In this document: positions 18,651-28,378 of the stretch, in pieces | Layout of the letters: the number at the start of each line of letters is the position of its first letter | Numbering within the stretch: position 1 is the first letter of the stretch | Assembly (NCBI RefSeq): GCF_013373365.1 | Contig: NZ_CP035925.1 | Span: 1,302,001-1,366,000, forward strand | Reading direction: 5' to 3' | DNA: 64,000 bases | Source: Lentibacillus sp. CBA3610 | GTDB taxonomy: Bacteria > Bacillota > Bacilli > Bacillales > Amphibacillaceae | The notes under the pieces: model-generated | The model's input: the letters and a program-made list of their open reading frames with translations, nothing else | Databases searched by the model: none | Told to the model about the DNA's origin: nothing | Made by a program: the position numbers and the translations under genes

Positions 18651-18678
18651 CAGGCGCTACCTTCAAGTTAAGCGCCTG
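18651..18678. repeat. GCGCC hairpin (dispersed motif)
   Basis: Eight-base stem CAGGCGCT / AGCGCCTG with a 12-base loop, in the gap between the cadC and transporter remnants. Confidence 0.6.
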
Positions 18679-18793
18679 ATTAGCTAACACTTAATTGGAA
18701 ATAAAAGAAATAATTTAATGCATTGTATTATAAATTATTATGTGAGAAAGTAATCATTCACAGCCACCTTTTTAAAGAAAGAGAGATTCATTT

Positions 18794-19507
18794 ATGGGAC
18801 ACTAGATAAACTACAAACCTTTATCATACTATTTGCTGTTGTTTAGGGTCTTTTATTTAGGACAAGCAGACAATAATTGAACAATATGCGGAGACTCTAG
18901 TTATTCCGTTTCTGCTCCTAATGCTATGGATATTTTTACGATTCCTTGCAGCAATAAAGAGGCTTTTCAAATATTTAAATTCCTGGGATCCAGCACGATC
19001 ATTAATTTTATATGGACACAATACTCGCTTGGGATTGGGAGCTATATTCTTATCTTGATTATCCAGCTTTATGGATTGGTTTATCATGCTTATGGTGGAC
19101 ACCTTGTACAGATTGGTATCTCGCGTTCACTGGCATAGCAAAAGGAAATATGTCTCTTTCAACATCAATTTTACCGATTAATTTAATTCTGCAGGTGGTG
19201 CTTCTGCCGGTATTATTTACTCCTATTGCTGGAACAATTGAACAAAATAGCCATATCAACGCTTGTAGAGAGTGTATTAATTGTATTGGTTATTCCCTTC
19301 GTACTTGCGCACTTTACGCGATTCTTATTAAGAAGAAGAGAGTCTGTTTTAAAGAAGAAAATTATCCCCTTCTTCGCCAATGCTCAAATTTTCTTTTTAT
19401 CATTGGCCATTATGTCAATGTTTGCTTCCCAAGGTTCTTACTTAATTGAAAACCTAGAAGTCATTTACATTTTAATCATACCAATATTAATGTTTTTTTT
19501 TGATTAA
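18794..19507 (+). pseudogene. Arsenic-resistance type (ACR3/bile-acid symporter fold) transporter, decayed
   Basis: Pieces in shifting plus frames rebuild a membrane transporter: LDKLQTFIILFAVV near the start, WTPCTDWYLAFTGIAKGN, LSTSILPINLILQVVLLP, then STLVESVLIVLVIPFVLAHF and FFANAQIFFLSLAIMSMFAS. These match bacterial proteins annotated as arsenic resistance or bile acid:Na+ symporter family. Roughly the first quarter is shifted by several indels and the C-terminal end is lost after MFFFD. It is preceded by an AGAGAG site and ATG at 18794. Non-functional relic. Confidence 0.72.
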
Positions 19508-19539
19508 TTATGTAATAGCACGACATTCTAGAAGCATTA

Positions 19540-19985
19540 TACTTTTTCCTCGCTCATGTTCTTTATCACGTTCTGTCAAAACTTGGTTCCATCTCGTCAA
19601 TAAATCCAACAGCCGTTTCACGTAAATCAGCCAAGAGCTTTGCTTTATCTTTGATCTCTTTACCTTATGTCCAAGTGGCTAAATAACTCAGTGTATAATC
19701 GCTTGTATCAATGTTTTAAAATAAAGATGCTACCGCATAAGCCGTCATTTCAGCTTAAAACTTCTTTTCTTCTGCCGACATAGCTTGGTAATGTTCAATC
19801 TTTGGATTATGCATCTTGGCATGTGCCAGTGTATCCAATAATTTTTTAACATTCTGTAGCTCACCATTTCTTGGGTTCCAAATATATGGCTATTATTCTT
19901 ATCATAAACGCTATGATAGAATATCCCTTTTGCTGTACCGAGTTCTTCAAAAGGATCACCAATTGTGACATTTAGCTTATATCAA
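19540..19985 (-). pseudogene. ArdC-like zincin/antirestriction protein remnant
   Basis: Minus-strand fragments read DPFEELGTAKGIFYHSVYDK, ELQNVKKLLDTLAHAKMHNP and KIEHYQAMSAEEKKF, then GKEIKDKAKLLADLRETAVG and FIDEMEPSFDRT. The TLAHAKMH piece corresponds to the HExxH-like zincin site and the last block to the C-terminal part of plasmid ArdC/zincin-domain proteins. Several frameshifts and stops. Such proteins ride on conjugative plasmids, supporting a plasmid origin of this stretch. Confidence 0.6.
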
Positions 19986-20096
19986 GCAATACGTTGGTAG
20001 CAGATAAGTTTAATTGGATTTACTCTTTTTCAGTCTCCCTTGCATCAAAAAATGAACAATCTCCTGTACAACACCGGTTGAAATACACTATTAATT

Positions 20097-20669
20097 TTAT
20101 TTTAATCTCCTTCTTGCTCTAATTAATGTACTTTTAGAAATCCCCGTCATTTCTTCGACTTCTTTATATGTACGGGAATCCAGTAAGCTTATCGCATGTG
20201 CTTTTTGTTTTTTGGAGAATTTCGTTGGCCTTCCCTCTTTGTAATTAGGATTTTGTTTTGCTATTTCTCTGCCTTCCGACGTTCTTTCAATAATTAAATC
20301 CCGCTCAAATTGTGCAAATGAACCCAAAACATTAAACAACAATGTTTGCATACTATTATTCTCAGCTCCGGCAACAAATTCAATGTTATCTTTGATAAAT
20401 GAAATGGACACTTTTTTTGCTTGTAAGTCCTGCACGATATTACTCAGGTCGGTAATGGAACGTGCAAGGCGATCAATTTTGGTTACATATAGTTGGTCAC
20501 CTTCACCCAATTCGTTGAGCAGCTGATTAAATGCAGGCCTGCTTTTTTTCGTTCCTGTAAATTTGTCCTGGTAAATGTTTTCATCTTCACAACCCTGTTT
20601 CTTTAAGAGCGATATTTGAGAATGTAGATCCTGATGGATTGTCGATACGCGCGCATATCCATATTTCAT
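20097..20669 (-). CDS. Serine resolvase/invertase (Tn3-resolvase family)
   Basis: 190-residue site-specific recombinase. The catalytic Ser follows YARVS (Ser9), with the resolvase domain motifs LYVTKIDRLARS and GSFAQFERDLIIERTSEG, and a C-terminal Hin-type HTH (YKEVEEMTGISKSTLIRARRRL). It is intact, unlike nearly all its neighbours. Size and sequence fit plasmid or Tn552-type resolvases of Gram-positive bacteria. It reads away from a repeat-rich region that is likely its res site, so it may still act on that site. Confidence 0.93.
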   Translation of the reverse strand: MKYGYARVSTIHQDLHSQISLLKKQGCEDENIYQDKFTGTKKSRPAFNQLLNELGEGDQLYVTKIDRLARSITDLSNIVQDLQAKKVSISFIKDNIEFVAGAENNSMQTLLFNVLGSFAQFERDLIIERTSEGREIAKQNPNYKEGRPTKFSKKQKAHAISLLDSRTYKEVEEMTGISKSTLIRARRRLK

Positions 20670-20689
20670 TTAGCTCCCCCTTTTTACTA

Positions 20690-20780
20690 ATAACTTATGA
20701 CCCTTACTTATGACACCTTTCTAAGCCCGATACTACGCGACTAAGTTTTCGGTGTCAAAACTTCTAAGTTATGACACCAT
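20690..20780. promoter_or_regulatory. Putative res recombination site
   Basis: Immediately upstream of the resolvase: TTATGACACC occurs directly at 20708-20717 and 20769-20778, a partial copy TTATGACCC at 20695, and GGTGTCAAAAC in inverted order at 20751. Such clustered direct and inverted half-sites are the layout of resolvase sub-sites. Confidence 0.6.
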
Positions 20781-20874
20781 ATCATACTTTAAATCCACAG
20801 AAGACAAGATTATTAAAGCTTCGAAAAGCATCATTTCATTTTTTGTATAACATAATATAATTGTCGCGCGCCCG

Positions 20875-21430
20875 TTAGTTGAAGAAACTAAGGAGATCCC
20901 TTAAACATAAATCGCCCGGTTGAAGGCTGGATTCCACATCACATGCTGCTTTCCGATCACTGGTTGTTTCCGGATGAACGGATGTATGAAGAAATACGCC
21001 CCGGAGCAATTCATATTCGAGTTGTACCTTTACACCAGACGCATGAGCACCGGGATATTCCGGCATTTCATTCGGTAATGAAAAAGAAGTGGCACCCATA
21101 ATTCGTATACGCGAAAAAAGATGGTCAAGAGCCATTGGAAAGGCAAACTCATATTGCCGACAGACTAGTTTAAAAGGGAACAAATTGCCAGGAAATCATC
21201 AGGCTTAATCTTTTTAAGACGTTGGACAAACCCCGTATCTCTTGGCGACTTGACGTAAATATGAAGGTGATAAGGTTTGATAAATAGCTTGAGCAAGTGG
21301 TCTAAATTCATGATGCGGCATAAAATCACCCTTCCTTGGAAATTTCTTCAAGGAAGGATAACGTTTGGATTGGGGTATACGAAAATACGTTGCTTAGCTT
21401 GACGGCTATGGGGTCTGACACCCTGTCCCC
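20875..21430 (-). pseudogene. IS4-family transposase remnant
   Basis: The minus frame 21183-20875 contains a DDE-core piece typical of IS4/IS231-like transposases (FSRIRIMGATSFSLPNE, HASGVKVQLEYELLRGVFLHT). Upstream, MPHHEFRPLAQAIYQTLSPSY and FVQRLKKIKPDDFLAICSLLN belong to the N-terminus in other frames. About two thirds of the gene is missing. The right edge GGGTCTGACACCCTGTCCCC (21411-21430) looks like the element's terminal repeat and begins three bases after the ABC ATPase stop codon. Confidence 0.7.
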
Positions 21431-21432
21431 CA

Positions 21433-22470
21433 TCACACGAGGGGCATGATGGCGACTTCTTCGCCAATTTCCATTTTTTTGCTTATTGGCAGGTGTGCGA
21501 TGATGGTTTGGCCTGCCACATCGACGGAATAATGGTATTCTTTACCCTGGAATTGTCTGGACCTGATCACCCCGGTCATTTGGTCTTGCGTTTGGTTGGT
21601 TAATGTTATTTGCTCCGGGCGCAGGGGGTAAAGGTTTTCCTTTTTTATTTCATCGGGAATGCCCCAATCACGCCACGAGACCGCGCTGTTCTCAAGCGTA
21701 AATACCGAACTCTGATGCCATGTACCTTTAAAAAGATTGGCTTTGCCGACAAAAGTTGCGACAAATGGGGTTTTCGGGTAATAATAGATTTCTTCCGGCG
21801 TGCCAATTTGCTCGATTTTACCTTTATTCATGACGACAATACGATCGGCCATTGCCAGAGCTTCGCCTTGATCATGCGTCACATACACAATCGAAGCTTT
21901 TGTTAATTGATGCAGTGCTTGAATCTCACGGCGCATTTCCATACGCAGTTCAGCATCCAAGTTGCTCAGTGGTTCATCCATGAGCAGCAATTTCGGTTCC
22001 GGTGCGATGGCACGTGCCAGTGAAACACGCTGTTTTTGACCGCCTGACAATTCATTAGGCATGCGATCTGAAAAATCCTCCAATTCAACAATCCTTAACA
22101 CTTCATTGACGCGGTCCGCCATCTTCCCTTTTAATGCCCGATCAACAAAATGGTGGTGCCGCAGGGGGAATTGAATATGTTCGCGTACATTCATATGCGG
22201 CCACAAAGCAAATGACTGAAACACCATGCTGACATTGCGCTGTTCAGGCGGGACGACCATTTTATTGTTCGCCACTTCTGAGTCATCCAGCAAAATCGCA
22301 CCATCCGTCAATGATTCAAAGCCTGCCAGAAGACGAAGCAAAGTTGTTTTGCCGCAGCCGGACGGCCCGAGGATAGCTAGAAATTCCCCGTCTTGAATGT
22401 TTAAATCAACATCATACAAGGCCTGAACGTCACCAAACTTTTTGTTGACATGCTTGACAGCTGTACTCAT
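21433..22470 (-). CDS. ABC transporter ATPase of the iron/AEP/polyamine type
   Basis: 345 residues. Walker A GPSGCGKTTLL, Q loop QSFALWPHM, signature LSGGQKQRV, Walker B LLLMDEPLSNLD, H loop YVTHDQGEA, and a C-terminal TOBE domain (LYPLRPEQITL). The ATG at 22470 overlaps the permease stop and has AGGTGG before it; the longer frame to 22533 runs into the permease. The family (FbpC/PotA/PhnT) imports Fe3+, polyamines or phosphonates. Its 3' end abuts an IS4 terminal repeat, so the last few residues may be altered. Neighbouring phosphoesterases favour an organophosphate substrate (inference). Confidence 0.9.
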   Translation of the reverse strand: MSTAVKHVNKKFGDVQALYDVDLNIQDGEFLAILGPSGCGKTTLLRLLAGFESLTDGAILLDDSEVANNKMVVPPEQRNVSMVFQSFALWPHMNVREHIQFPLRHHHFVDRALKGKMADRVNEVLRIVELEDFSDRMPNELSGGQKQRVSLARAIAPEPKLLLMDEPLSNLDAELRMEMRREIQALHQLTKASIVYVTHDQGEALAMADRIVVMNKGKIEQIGTPEEIYYYPKTPFVATFVGKANLFKGTWHQSSVFTLENSAVSWRDWGIPDEIKKENLYPLRPEQITLTNQTQDQMTGVIRSRQFQGKEYHYSVDVAGQTIIAHLPISKKMEIGEEVAIMPLV

Positions 22471-24178
22471 TTCTTTTTTGCCACCTTCCTGTTCCAAACA
22501 TTCTGTACCAAATATAAAAGACCATAACCGCACATAATCATCACTACAATCACGCTCGAAAATGCCGTGGCGTTCAAGGTATAGCCTGATTGCTGAAAAC
22601 TTAAAATGGAAACACCGATCGTTTCAGACGTCGATGAATACAACAGAGCGGACACTGTCAGCTCGGTTAGTGCAGTAAGAAAGACCAAAAGACCGCCGCC
22701 CAGGATGCCGGGTGTGATTAATGGAATAATGATCGTCTTCCACTTTCCGAAGCCATTCGAACCACTTACCCGCGCCGCTTCTTCCACGCTGACATTCAAT
22801 TGCTGAAATGCGGTCATACTGCTTCGAACCTGCAAAATGAGAAACCGCGTGACATAAGCGATATACAAGATCATCGCCGAGCCGTAAATGCCGGGATTCC
22901 ATCCGGGGATCGGCTCCATCCATGCAAAAATCATTGCCAGTGCCAACACCGTCCCGGGCAAAGCATACGGAATGGTGATCGCACTTTCAGCAATTTTACT
23001 TGCTGCATCCGCCTTGCGAACCCGAATATAAGCAAATATTGTCCCCGCAATAATGCCAACAATTGTTGTAACACCAGCCAGTTTAATACTTGTTAAAATA
23101 GAAGCAACGGTTGATTGACTGGTCAATATGTATTGATAGTTTTCCAACGAAAGATTTTCAAAGCTAAAATCAAGCCCGTACGCTTTTAAAAACGATGTCA
23201 TGACCATCGATAGCAACGGCAGAATACTCGTCACAGCAAAAAACAGCCAAATGCCGATTTCAACATACTTCCGCTTTTTGCCTAAGAAATACCGTGGCGT
23301 ATAATCGAGTTTCGTCGTTTCCATACGCTTTGACTTGCGCAAAATCAGCCATTGCAAGCCGACCCCGATAATAGCAATAACCCCAAGGATGACCGATAAT
23401 ACAGCAGCGTGATTAAATGCTGACGTTCCAAACCCGATAATTTGCTGATAAATATAGGTTGATAACACCGAAATATCGGCAGGTGTGCCAAGAAACGCCG
23501 GTATCCCAAAATTATCAAGGCTTCCTAAAAAAGCAATAAACGAGCCGCCAACAATACCAGGCAACGCCATAGGCAGAACAATCCTGGTAAACGACCGCCA
23601 TCTCGAAGCACCGGAAATTTGCGCGGCTGATTCCATTTCCCGCGGGATCTTACGAAAGACGTTAACCGTAAATAAATAGACCAGTGGAAAATGGCTGATT
23701 CCCATGACAAATATAATACCCGACATACTGTACAAATCCCACGATGGTACATTATCCGAAACGATACTAGCACGTCCATCAGCAAGCCTGTCGGACCGAA
23801 GAATTGCACCCAGGCGAGTGATGTAATGTAAGATGGAATAATAAAGGGCAGAAAGACAAATAATTGAATAAGATGTTTCATACGAATATCTGTGTAGGCA
23901 ACTACCCACGCAAAAAGTGTTCCCAGCAATGACGCAATCATCGTTGATCCTGCCATGGCAATGAGTGTGTTTTTCAGCACATCCCACGTCCGCGGATCCT
24001 GCAGAATCTCCTGATAATAGCCGAGTGTCACACCGTCACTGCTCATAAAACTCATAACCACTAAGCGTACAATCGGAATGATAAAGAAAATCGTCACTAA
24101 ACCGAGACCGATCACCTGAAAAAATGAAGGGGAAAATGCACCGTGACGCATTTTCCCTTGTGTCAACACATTCCGCAT
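22467..24178 (-). pseudogene. Dual-domain ABC permease (FbpB/PhnU type), one frameshift
   Basis: Fused permease with two BPD_transp_1 domains, each with an EAA loop (EMESAAQISGASRWRSFTRIVLP and VEEAARVSGSNGFGKWKTIIIP, shown in part). The N-terminal frame from ATG 24178 (AGGGTG nine bases ahead) runs to MDVLVSFRIMYH; the rest resumes in the next frame at DNVPSWDLYSMSG. One indel near 23757-23775 explains this. About 570 residues once repaired, usual for the family. The ATGA overlap with the ATPase and a 20-base gap to the binding protein show one operon. Could be a sequencing error. Confidence 0.85.
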
Positions 24179-24198
24179 CAAAACCATCACCCTATCCG

Positions 24199-25269
24199 TT
24201 ATTCAGAAAACAATTGATCAAATTCTTCTTTATCCGCTTCACGATTTTGATACAATTCTTCGATTGGCGCCGTCAGCACATCGATTTCATCGAAAGTCTT
24301 CAGCCCTTCAGGTGCTTCGACCCCTTCACGAATCGGTGTATAACCGATTTCCGACTGCATTTTCTGTCCTTCTTCGGATAACACAAAGTCAACAAACGCT
24401 TTAGCCGCCTTTTCCTGATCGGTATCTGCCATGATGCCAATTGGTTCGGTGATGACCGGAACACCTTCGTCCGGATAAACCAATTCAACCGGAGAACCAT
24501 CATTTGCCGCACGGGCAGCAAGATAGTCAACCACCATGCCATAAGTTTTTTGACCTGAGGCTACATTCTCCATTACAGCACCGTTGCCATCGGTTACCAT
24601 TGGATTGTTCGCTTTTATGTCCTCGTAAAATTCCCAGCCAAACGCGTCATTCCGGGTCAGTACACTCAGATTATAAGCCGCTGCACCGGAATAAAGCGGG
24701 CTTGGCATGACAACCTGATCAGCTGCTTCGTCTGACGTTAAAACCTGCCATGATGACGGCATTTCATCCACATTTTCCGTATTTACTACTAATCCGGTCG
24801 ACATGATTTTAGTCCCTGTATACGTACCATCTGAATCAATGAACTCATCCGGAATCGCGTCTGTTTCAGGTGATGAATACGACATCAGCATTTCTTGTTC
24901 TTTTAACCCTTCAAATGTTACTTCGTCAGCAACTAACAGAACGTCTGCCTGAACATCTCCCGCTTGTTTTTCCGCATTGATTTTACTCATCACTTCCTCT
25001 GTACCTGAGCGGAAAATGTTCACCTGAACCTCCGGATATGCCTCGTTGAACGCCGACACTAACTGTTCTGCGTCAGCATCAGGCTGTGAGGTGTAAAATT
25101 CCAGCTCCCCAGTCACTTCGGCGTCCGACTCAGCGTTTTCCCCTTCACTGCTTGTTTCCTCTGAGCTTTCCTCAGCTGTTGCAGATTCGTTCTCGTCTGA
25201 TGCGTCAGTTCCGCACGCTGCAAGAATAAGCATGAACAGCATGAACATAGCGACTAATACTTTTTTCAT
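24199..25269 (-). CDS. ABC transporter solute-binding lipoprotein
   Basis: 356 residues. Lipobox LILAACGT (Cys20), a Ser/Glu-rich linker (residues 24-50), then an SBP_bac_6/FbpA-like domain (LEFYTSQPDADAEQLVSAF, NIFRSGTEEVMSKINAE, GIMADTDQEKAAKAFVDF). The family binds Fe3+, thiamine, 2-aminoethylphosphonate or related anions. The paired tyrosines of ferric-binding proteins are not obvious near the C-terminus, and the flanking phosphoesterases point to a phosphorylated solute. It starts right after the surE stop, ribosome site GAGGAGGAG inside the end of surE. Confidence 0.88.
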   Translation of the reverse strand: MKKVLVAMFMLFMLILAACGTDASDENESATAEESSEETSSEGENAESDAEVTGELEFYTSQPDADAEQLVSAFNEAYPEVQVNIFRSGTEEVMSKINAEKQAGDVQADVLLVADEVTFEGLKEQEMLMSYSSPETDAIPDEFIDSDGTYTGTKIMSTGLVVNTENVDEMPSSWQVLTSDEAADQVVMPSPLYSGAAAYNLSVLTRNDAFGWEFYEDIKANNPMVTDGNGAVMENVASGQKTYGMVVDYLAARAANDGSPVELVYPDEGVPVITEPIGIMADTDQEKAAKAFVDFVLSEEGQKMQSEIGYTPIREGVEAPEGLKTFDEIDVLTAPIEELYQNREADKEEFDQLFSE

Positions 25270-26056
25270 TTAGTACTCCTCCTCAGTTGTTGCGTATTGT
25301 TTAAACCAGCGGCTGATTGTGTCGATTTTCCGTTTCTGCGTATGGTTCAATTCAATCGGTGAAATGGTGACATAGCCTTCTTTCAGCAGATGATAATCTG
25401 TTCCTTCATTAATTTCCAGATCATGATAGCTGTCTTTCAGCCAGTAATACGCTTGGCCATGCGGATCATTTAATCCGGTGAAATTGTAACGTGATAACTG
25501 ACAAATCCATTGGCACAACCCGTACTCCTTTACAAAGTTCCTTTGACGTATAAGGCAAATTAACATTGAGCATCATATTGCCGGGAATTTTATTTTGTAA
25601 GATCACCTCCAATACTTGGTAAAACAATTGTTTCACCACACTAAATTTAACTTTTTGATGGTGGAAAGCTTCCAGTGATACAGCCACTGAAGGCACGCTA
25701 TAAAGCATCGCTTCCTGGGCCGCTGCAATCGTAGCTGAATAGTAAACATCCCTCCCCACATTCGGACCGATATTTATGCCGGTAAATACAATATCCGGCT
25801 TTTCCTGTAATAGCACTTCCATACTGAGCTTGACGCAATCAGCCGGCGAACCATTGACAGCATAGGCTTGGGCAAATGATGACAGCGTCACTTCTTTCAG
25901 TTTCAACGGCTGCCGGAGTGTAATTTTATGGCTGTAGGCGCTTTTTTCGGTTTCAGGGCATACAATAATCACCTCGCCAAAATGTGACAGCAAATCCGCC
26001 AGTGCTTCAACACCCGGTGCAAAAATACCATCATCATTTGTAACTAAAATTTTCAA
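25270..26056 (-). pseudogene. surE: SurE-family nucleotide/phosphate monoesterase, one frameshift
   Basis: Metal-dependent 5'/3'-nucleotidase family. The first frame holds the metal site NDDG (KILVTNDDGIFAPG), VNGSPADCV and GINIGPNVGRDVYYSATIAAA, all intact. Near 25505 the frame shifts: the first part ends LSVITLQFHRIK and the rest continues as RYNFTGLNDPHGQAYYWLKD and TDYHLLKEGYVTISPIEL, the normal SurE C-terminus. About 260 residues when joined. Its start overlaps the previous gene by four bases. In this operon it probably dephosphorylates an imported or released compound. Confidence 0.85.
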
Positions 26057-26847
26057 TCGTGCTCACCTCCTTCAAGCCATTTTTCACGCTGCAAGAATTG
26101 AATATGTTTCCTCAGAAAAGGTAGCGCTTCACTCGTATCCAATCCCTCAAGCACGACCGGCAAGCCGGATTCCGCCAGACGCTGCTGTATTCTTCCCAGA
26201 TCAATTGAGCCTTCACCCAACGGAAGATGATAGTGTTCCGCACTCGAATCGCTTAAATGAATGCTGTTGACATCCGTTATTTGCTCAAGATAATCCAGCG
26301 CATCGTCGACCAGCGGCACATGTGCAATATCGAGTGTAACGTGCAGACCGCCACGGAGTTTTTGCTTGAATTCAGCCATTTTATCCGGAGTCGTCAGAAT
26401 CTCTTTTGGCAGAGGTTCCATTAATTCCATTGACAAGGTAACGTCTTTTTCAGATGCATAGGCCATTAATTTTTGCGTATTGCTGATCAGAGCCTGTTCA
26501 TGTGCCTCCGGAAAAAATGTTTTTACCGAGTATTTGCCGGGATGAAATGTCATATGACGCGCATTCACCCGGGATGCCAAATCAATCGATTTATAGAGTT
26601 CGTTCAGCGATTGTTCCTGAACCCCTTCATTTATTGAGCAAATATTCAAATCCCAGCTGGAAGCATGCAGCGACAAAGTAAGGTTTGCCTGCTCAGCACA
26701 ATCACGAACGGCTTCAGGGTGAGCGTCATGATCATACATATGCTCCGCCCACATTTCTACCCCCTGAAAACCGTACAATGCCGCAATCTTAATAACGTCC
26801 TTCGGGTGATAATGCCAGCATAACGAAGAAGCGATAAATAGTTTCAT
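26053..26847 (-). CDS. TIM-barrel sugar phosphate isomerase/epimerase-like protein
   Basis: 264 residues of the AP_endonuc_2 (xylose isomerase-like) barrel. Candidate metal ligands sit in the usual places: GVEMWAEH, MTFHPGKYS, LSMELMEP, HVTLDIAHVP, NSIHLSDSS and VVLEGLD. These proteins are metal-dependent isomerases, epimerases or endonucleases; the substrate cannot be told. It overlaps both neighbours by four bases, so it is translationally coupled to the PHP and SurE genes. Good ribosome site is inside the upstream gene. Confidence 0.85.
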   Translation of the reverse strand: MKLFIASSLCWHYHPKDVIKIAALYGFQGVEMWAEHMYDHDAHPEAVRDCAEQANLTLSLHASSWDLNICSINEGVQEQSLNELYKSIDLASRVNARHMTFHPGKYSVKTFFPEAHEQALISNTQKLMAYASEKDVTLSMELMEPLPKEILTTPDKMAEFKQKLRGGLHVTLDIAHVPLVDDALDYLEQITDVNSIHLSDSSAEHYHLPLGEGSIDLGRIQQRLAESGLPVVLEGLDTSEALPFLRKHIQFLQREKWLEGGEHD

Positions 26848-27671
26848 AGACTTGCATCAACTCGATTCAGCCAGTGTCTTTTAGATTGGTCATCCAATTG
26901 CACGCTGCCAATCGGATAGGGGTTACGCGAATCAGGGCCGTGATGATCAGACCCTCCCGAAGCGAACAAATCATGTTCCGTCACGAACGCCCGCCAATAA
27001 CGCTCTGTTTCCTCGGTATGTTTCGAATGATAGACTTCCACACCATCCAATCCATAAGTGAGGAGTCGTTCAGCATCCACAGGGAATCGATAGGCGCCCG
27101 GATGAGCTAGATACGCTTCACCGCCGCTAATATGAATCAATTTAATCGCATCCCGGGCGGAAAATGGTGCACGCGGTACAAACCCTGGCGTACCTTTTAC
27201 GAGCATTCGGTGATAAGCATCGTGGGCGGTTGAAAAATAATTTTTCTCCACAAGCGCTTCGGCAATATGTGTCCGGACTAAAATGTCACCAGGTGCATGC
27301 TGCATCGCGTCGTCAAGCGTAATTTCATAATTGAATGCCTTCAGCTGGTCAATTATCTTTTGAGCCCAGCTTCGGCGCTCGTCTTTTCGCCAAGCAATGT
27401 GAGCCGTCATATCCGGATGATCCGGGTCGAAGAAAAATCCAAGGATGTGCAGCTCGCCGTCCGCTCCATCCGTGTTCAGTTCAATCCCCGGTATGAGCCG
27501 AATACCAGCTTGTTGCGCAGGGGCTAAGGCTTGTTTATAGGCCCCCACTTCATCATGGTCGGTAAACGCAACTAATTGGCATTCCTGTTTTGCGGCCTCC
27601 TTTATAATTTCCTCCGGTGTTAAATGGCCATCTGAAAATGTCGAATGAACATGCAATTCCGTTTTGGGCAT
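26844..27671 (-). CDS. PHP-domain phosphoesterase
   Basis: 275 residues. First gene of the operon. The four PHP motifs are visible: HVHSTFSDG, FTDHDEVGAY, PGIELN and the C-terminal SGGSDHHGPDSRNPYPIG, giving a trinuclear metal site. Related stand-alone PHP enzymes (YciV/TrpH type) hydrolyse nucleotide 3',5'-bisphosphates, RNA ends or cyclic phosphodiesters. Combined with SurE and an ABC importer it suggests scavenging of a phosphodiester or phosphonate-like compound (inference). Ribosome site AAAGGTTG upstream. Confidence 0.88.
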   Translation of the reverse strand: MPKTELHVHSTFSDGHLTPEEIIKEAAKQECQLVAFTDHDEVGAYKQALAPAQQAGIRLIPGIELNTDGADGELHILGFFFDPDHPDMTAHIAWRKDERRSWAQKIIDQLKAFNYEITLDDAMQHAPGDILVRTHIAEALVEKNYFSTAHDAYHRMLVKGTPGFVPRAPFSARDAIKLIHISGGEAYLAHPGAYRFPVDAERLLTYGLDGVEVYHSKHTEETERYWRAFVTEHDLFASGGSDHHGPDSRNPYPIGSVQLDDQSKRHWLNRVDASL

Positions 27672-28378
27672 ACAAACAACCTTTCATCATCTTTATTGTT
27701 AACTCAACTTCATTGTAAAGGCCGAACATGAAGTGAGTTTAAATTGAGCATTAAGAGATTTAAGTGTTTTAGTAAATAAACCTTAATATTCAGCTTCGTG
27801 GTCCATAAATTAAAAATCACCCTTCCAAGGCACGGGTTAAGGGCTTTGAACCGACAATCTAAGCTTGCGGAATGTAAATGTGATATGTATTATTTACACT
27901 TCGTTAATTTTTTAAGGCCTTTAAACCTTCTATTGTGAAGCCAGTGTAAAATTCTCTCGTTTCTAGAAACACAAAAAAAGCCGCTGTTATAATACTAAGT
28001 AGTTCACTTACGGTGGAGAAAATCTAATATATCAATACAATTAGCAAATGAAATAGCATCGTTTTCAGAACTTTATTAGCAGATTAATTAACAATCAAAT
28101 TGTCACATCATAAGACATTATTTTGTGAAAGCCTTTGAAAATAAAATAAAACAGCTCAGTTTATATTTAACTGAGCTGTTTCTTTAATTATTTACATTTG
28201 ATTTTTTAAGCAATCGCGCCCGATTATTGAGCTATTAGAATCCACTTTTTTCGGAATGGTCTTGAATGTTTGGCTATACAGCTAAAGTTTGTACGGACGT
28301 GATTTATTTTGTATTCTGGCTTAATTGGACTCAAAAAACAGGGAAAGTTTTGCCTTTCTCAGTCCCCAATAACGCCAA
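27672..28378. other. Long intergenic region upstream of the PHP operon
   Basis: Holds the operon promoter region near 27680-27720, a strong stem AACAGCTCAGTT / AACTGAGCTGTT (28150-28161 and 28169-28180) with T-rich flanks on both sides that would end transcription either way, and a GCGCCCGATTA repeat copy at 28212-28226. No gene is recognised; the hairpin may be the end of a lost gene or a small RNA. Confidence 0.55.
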
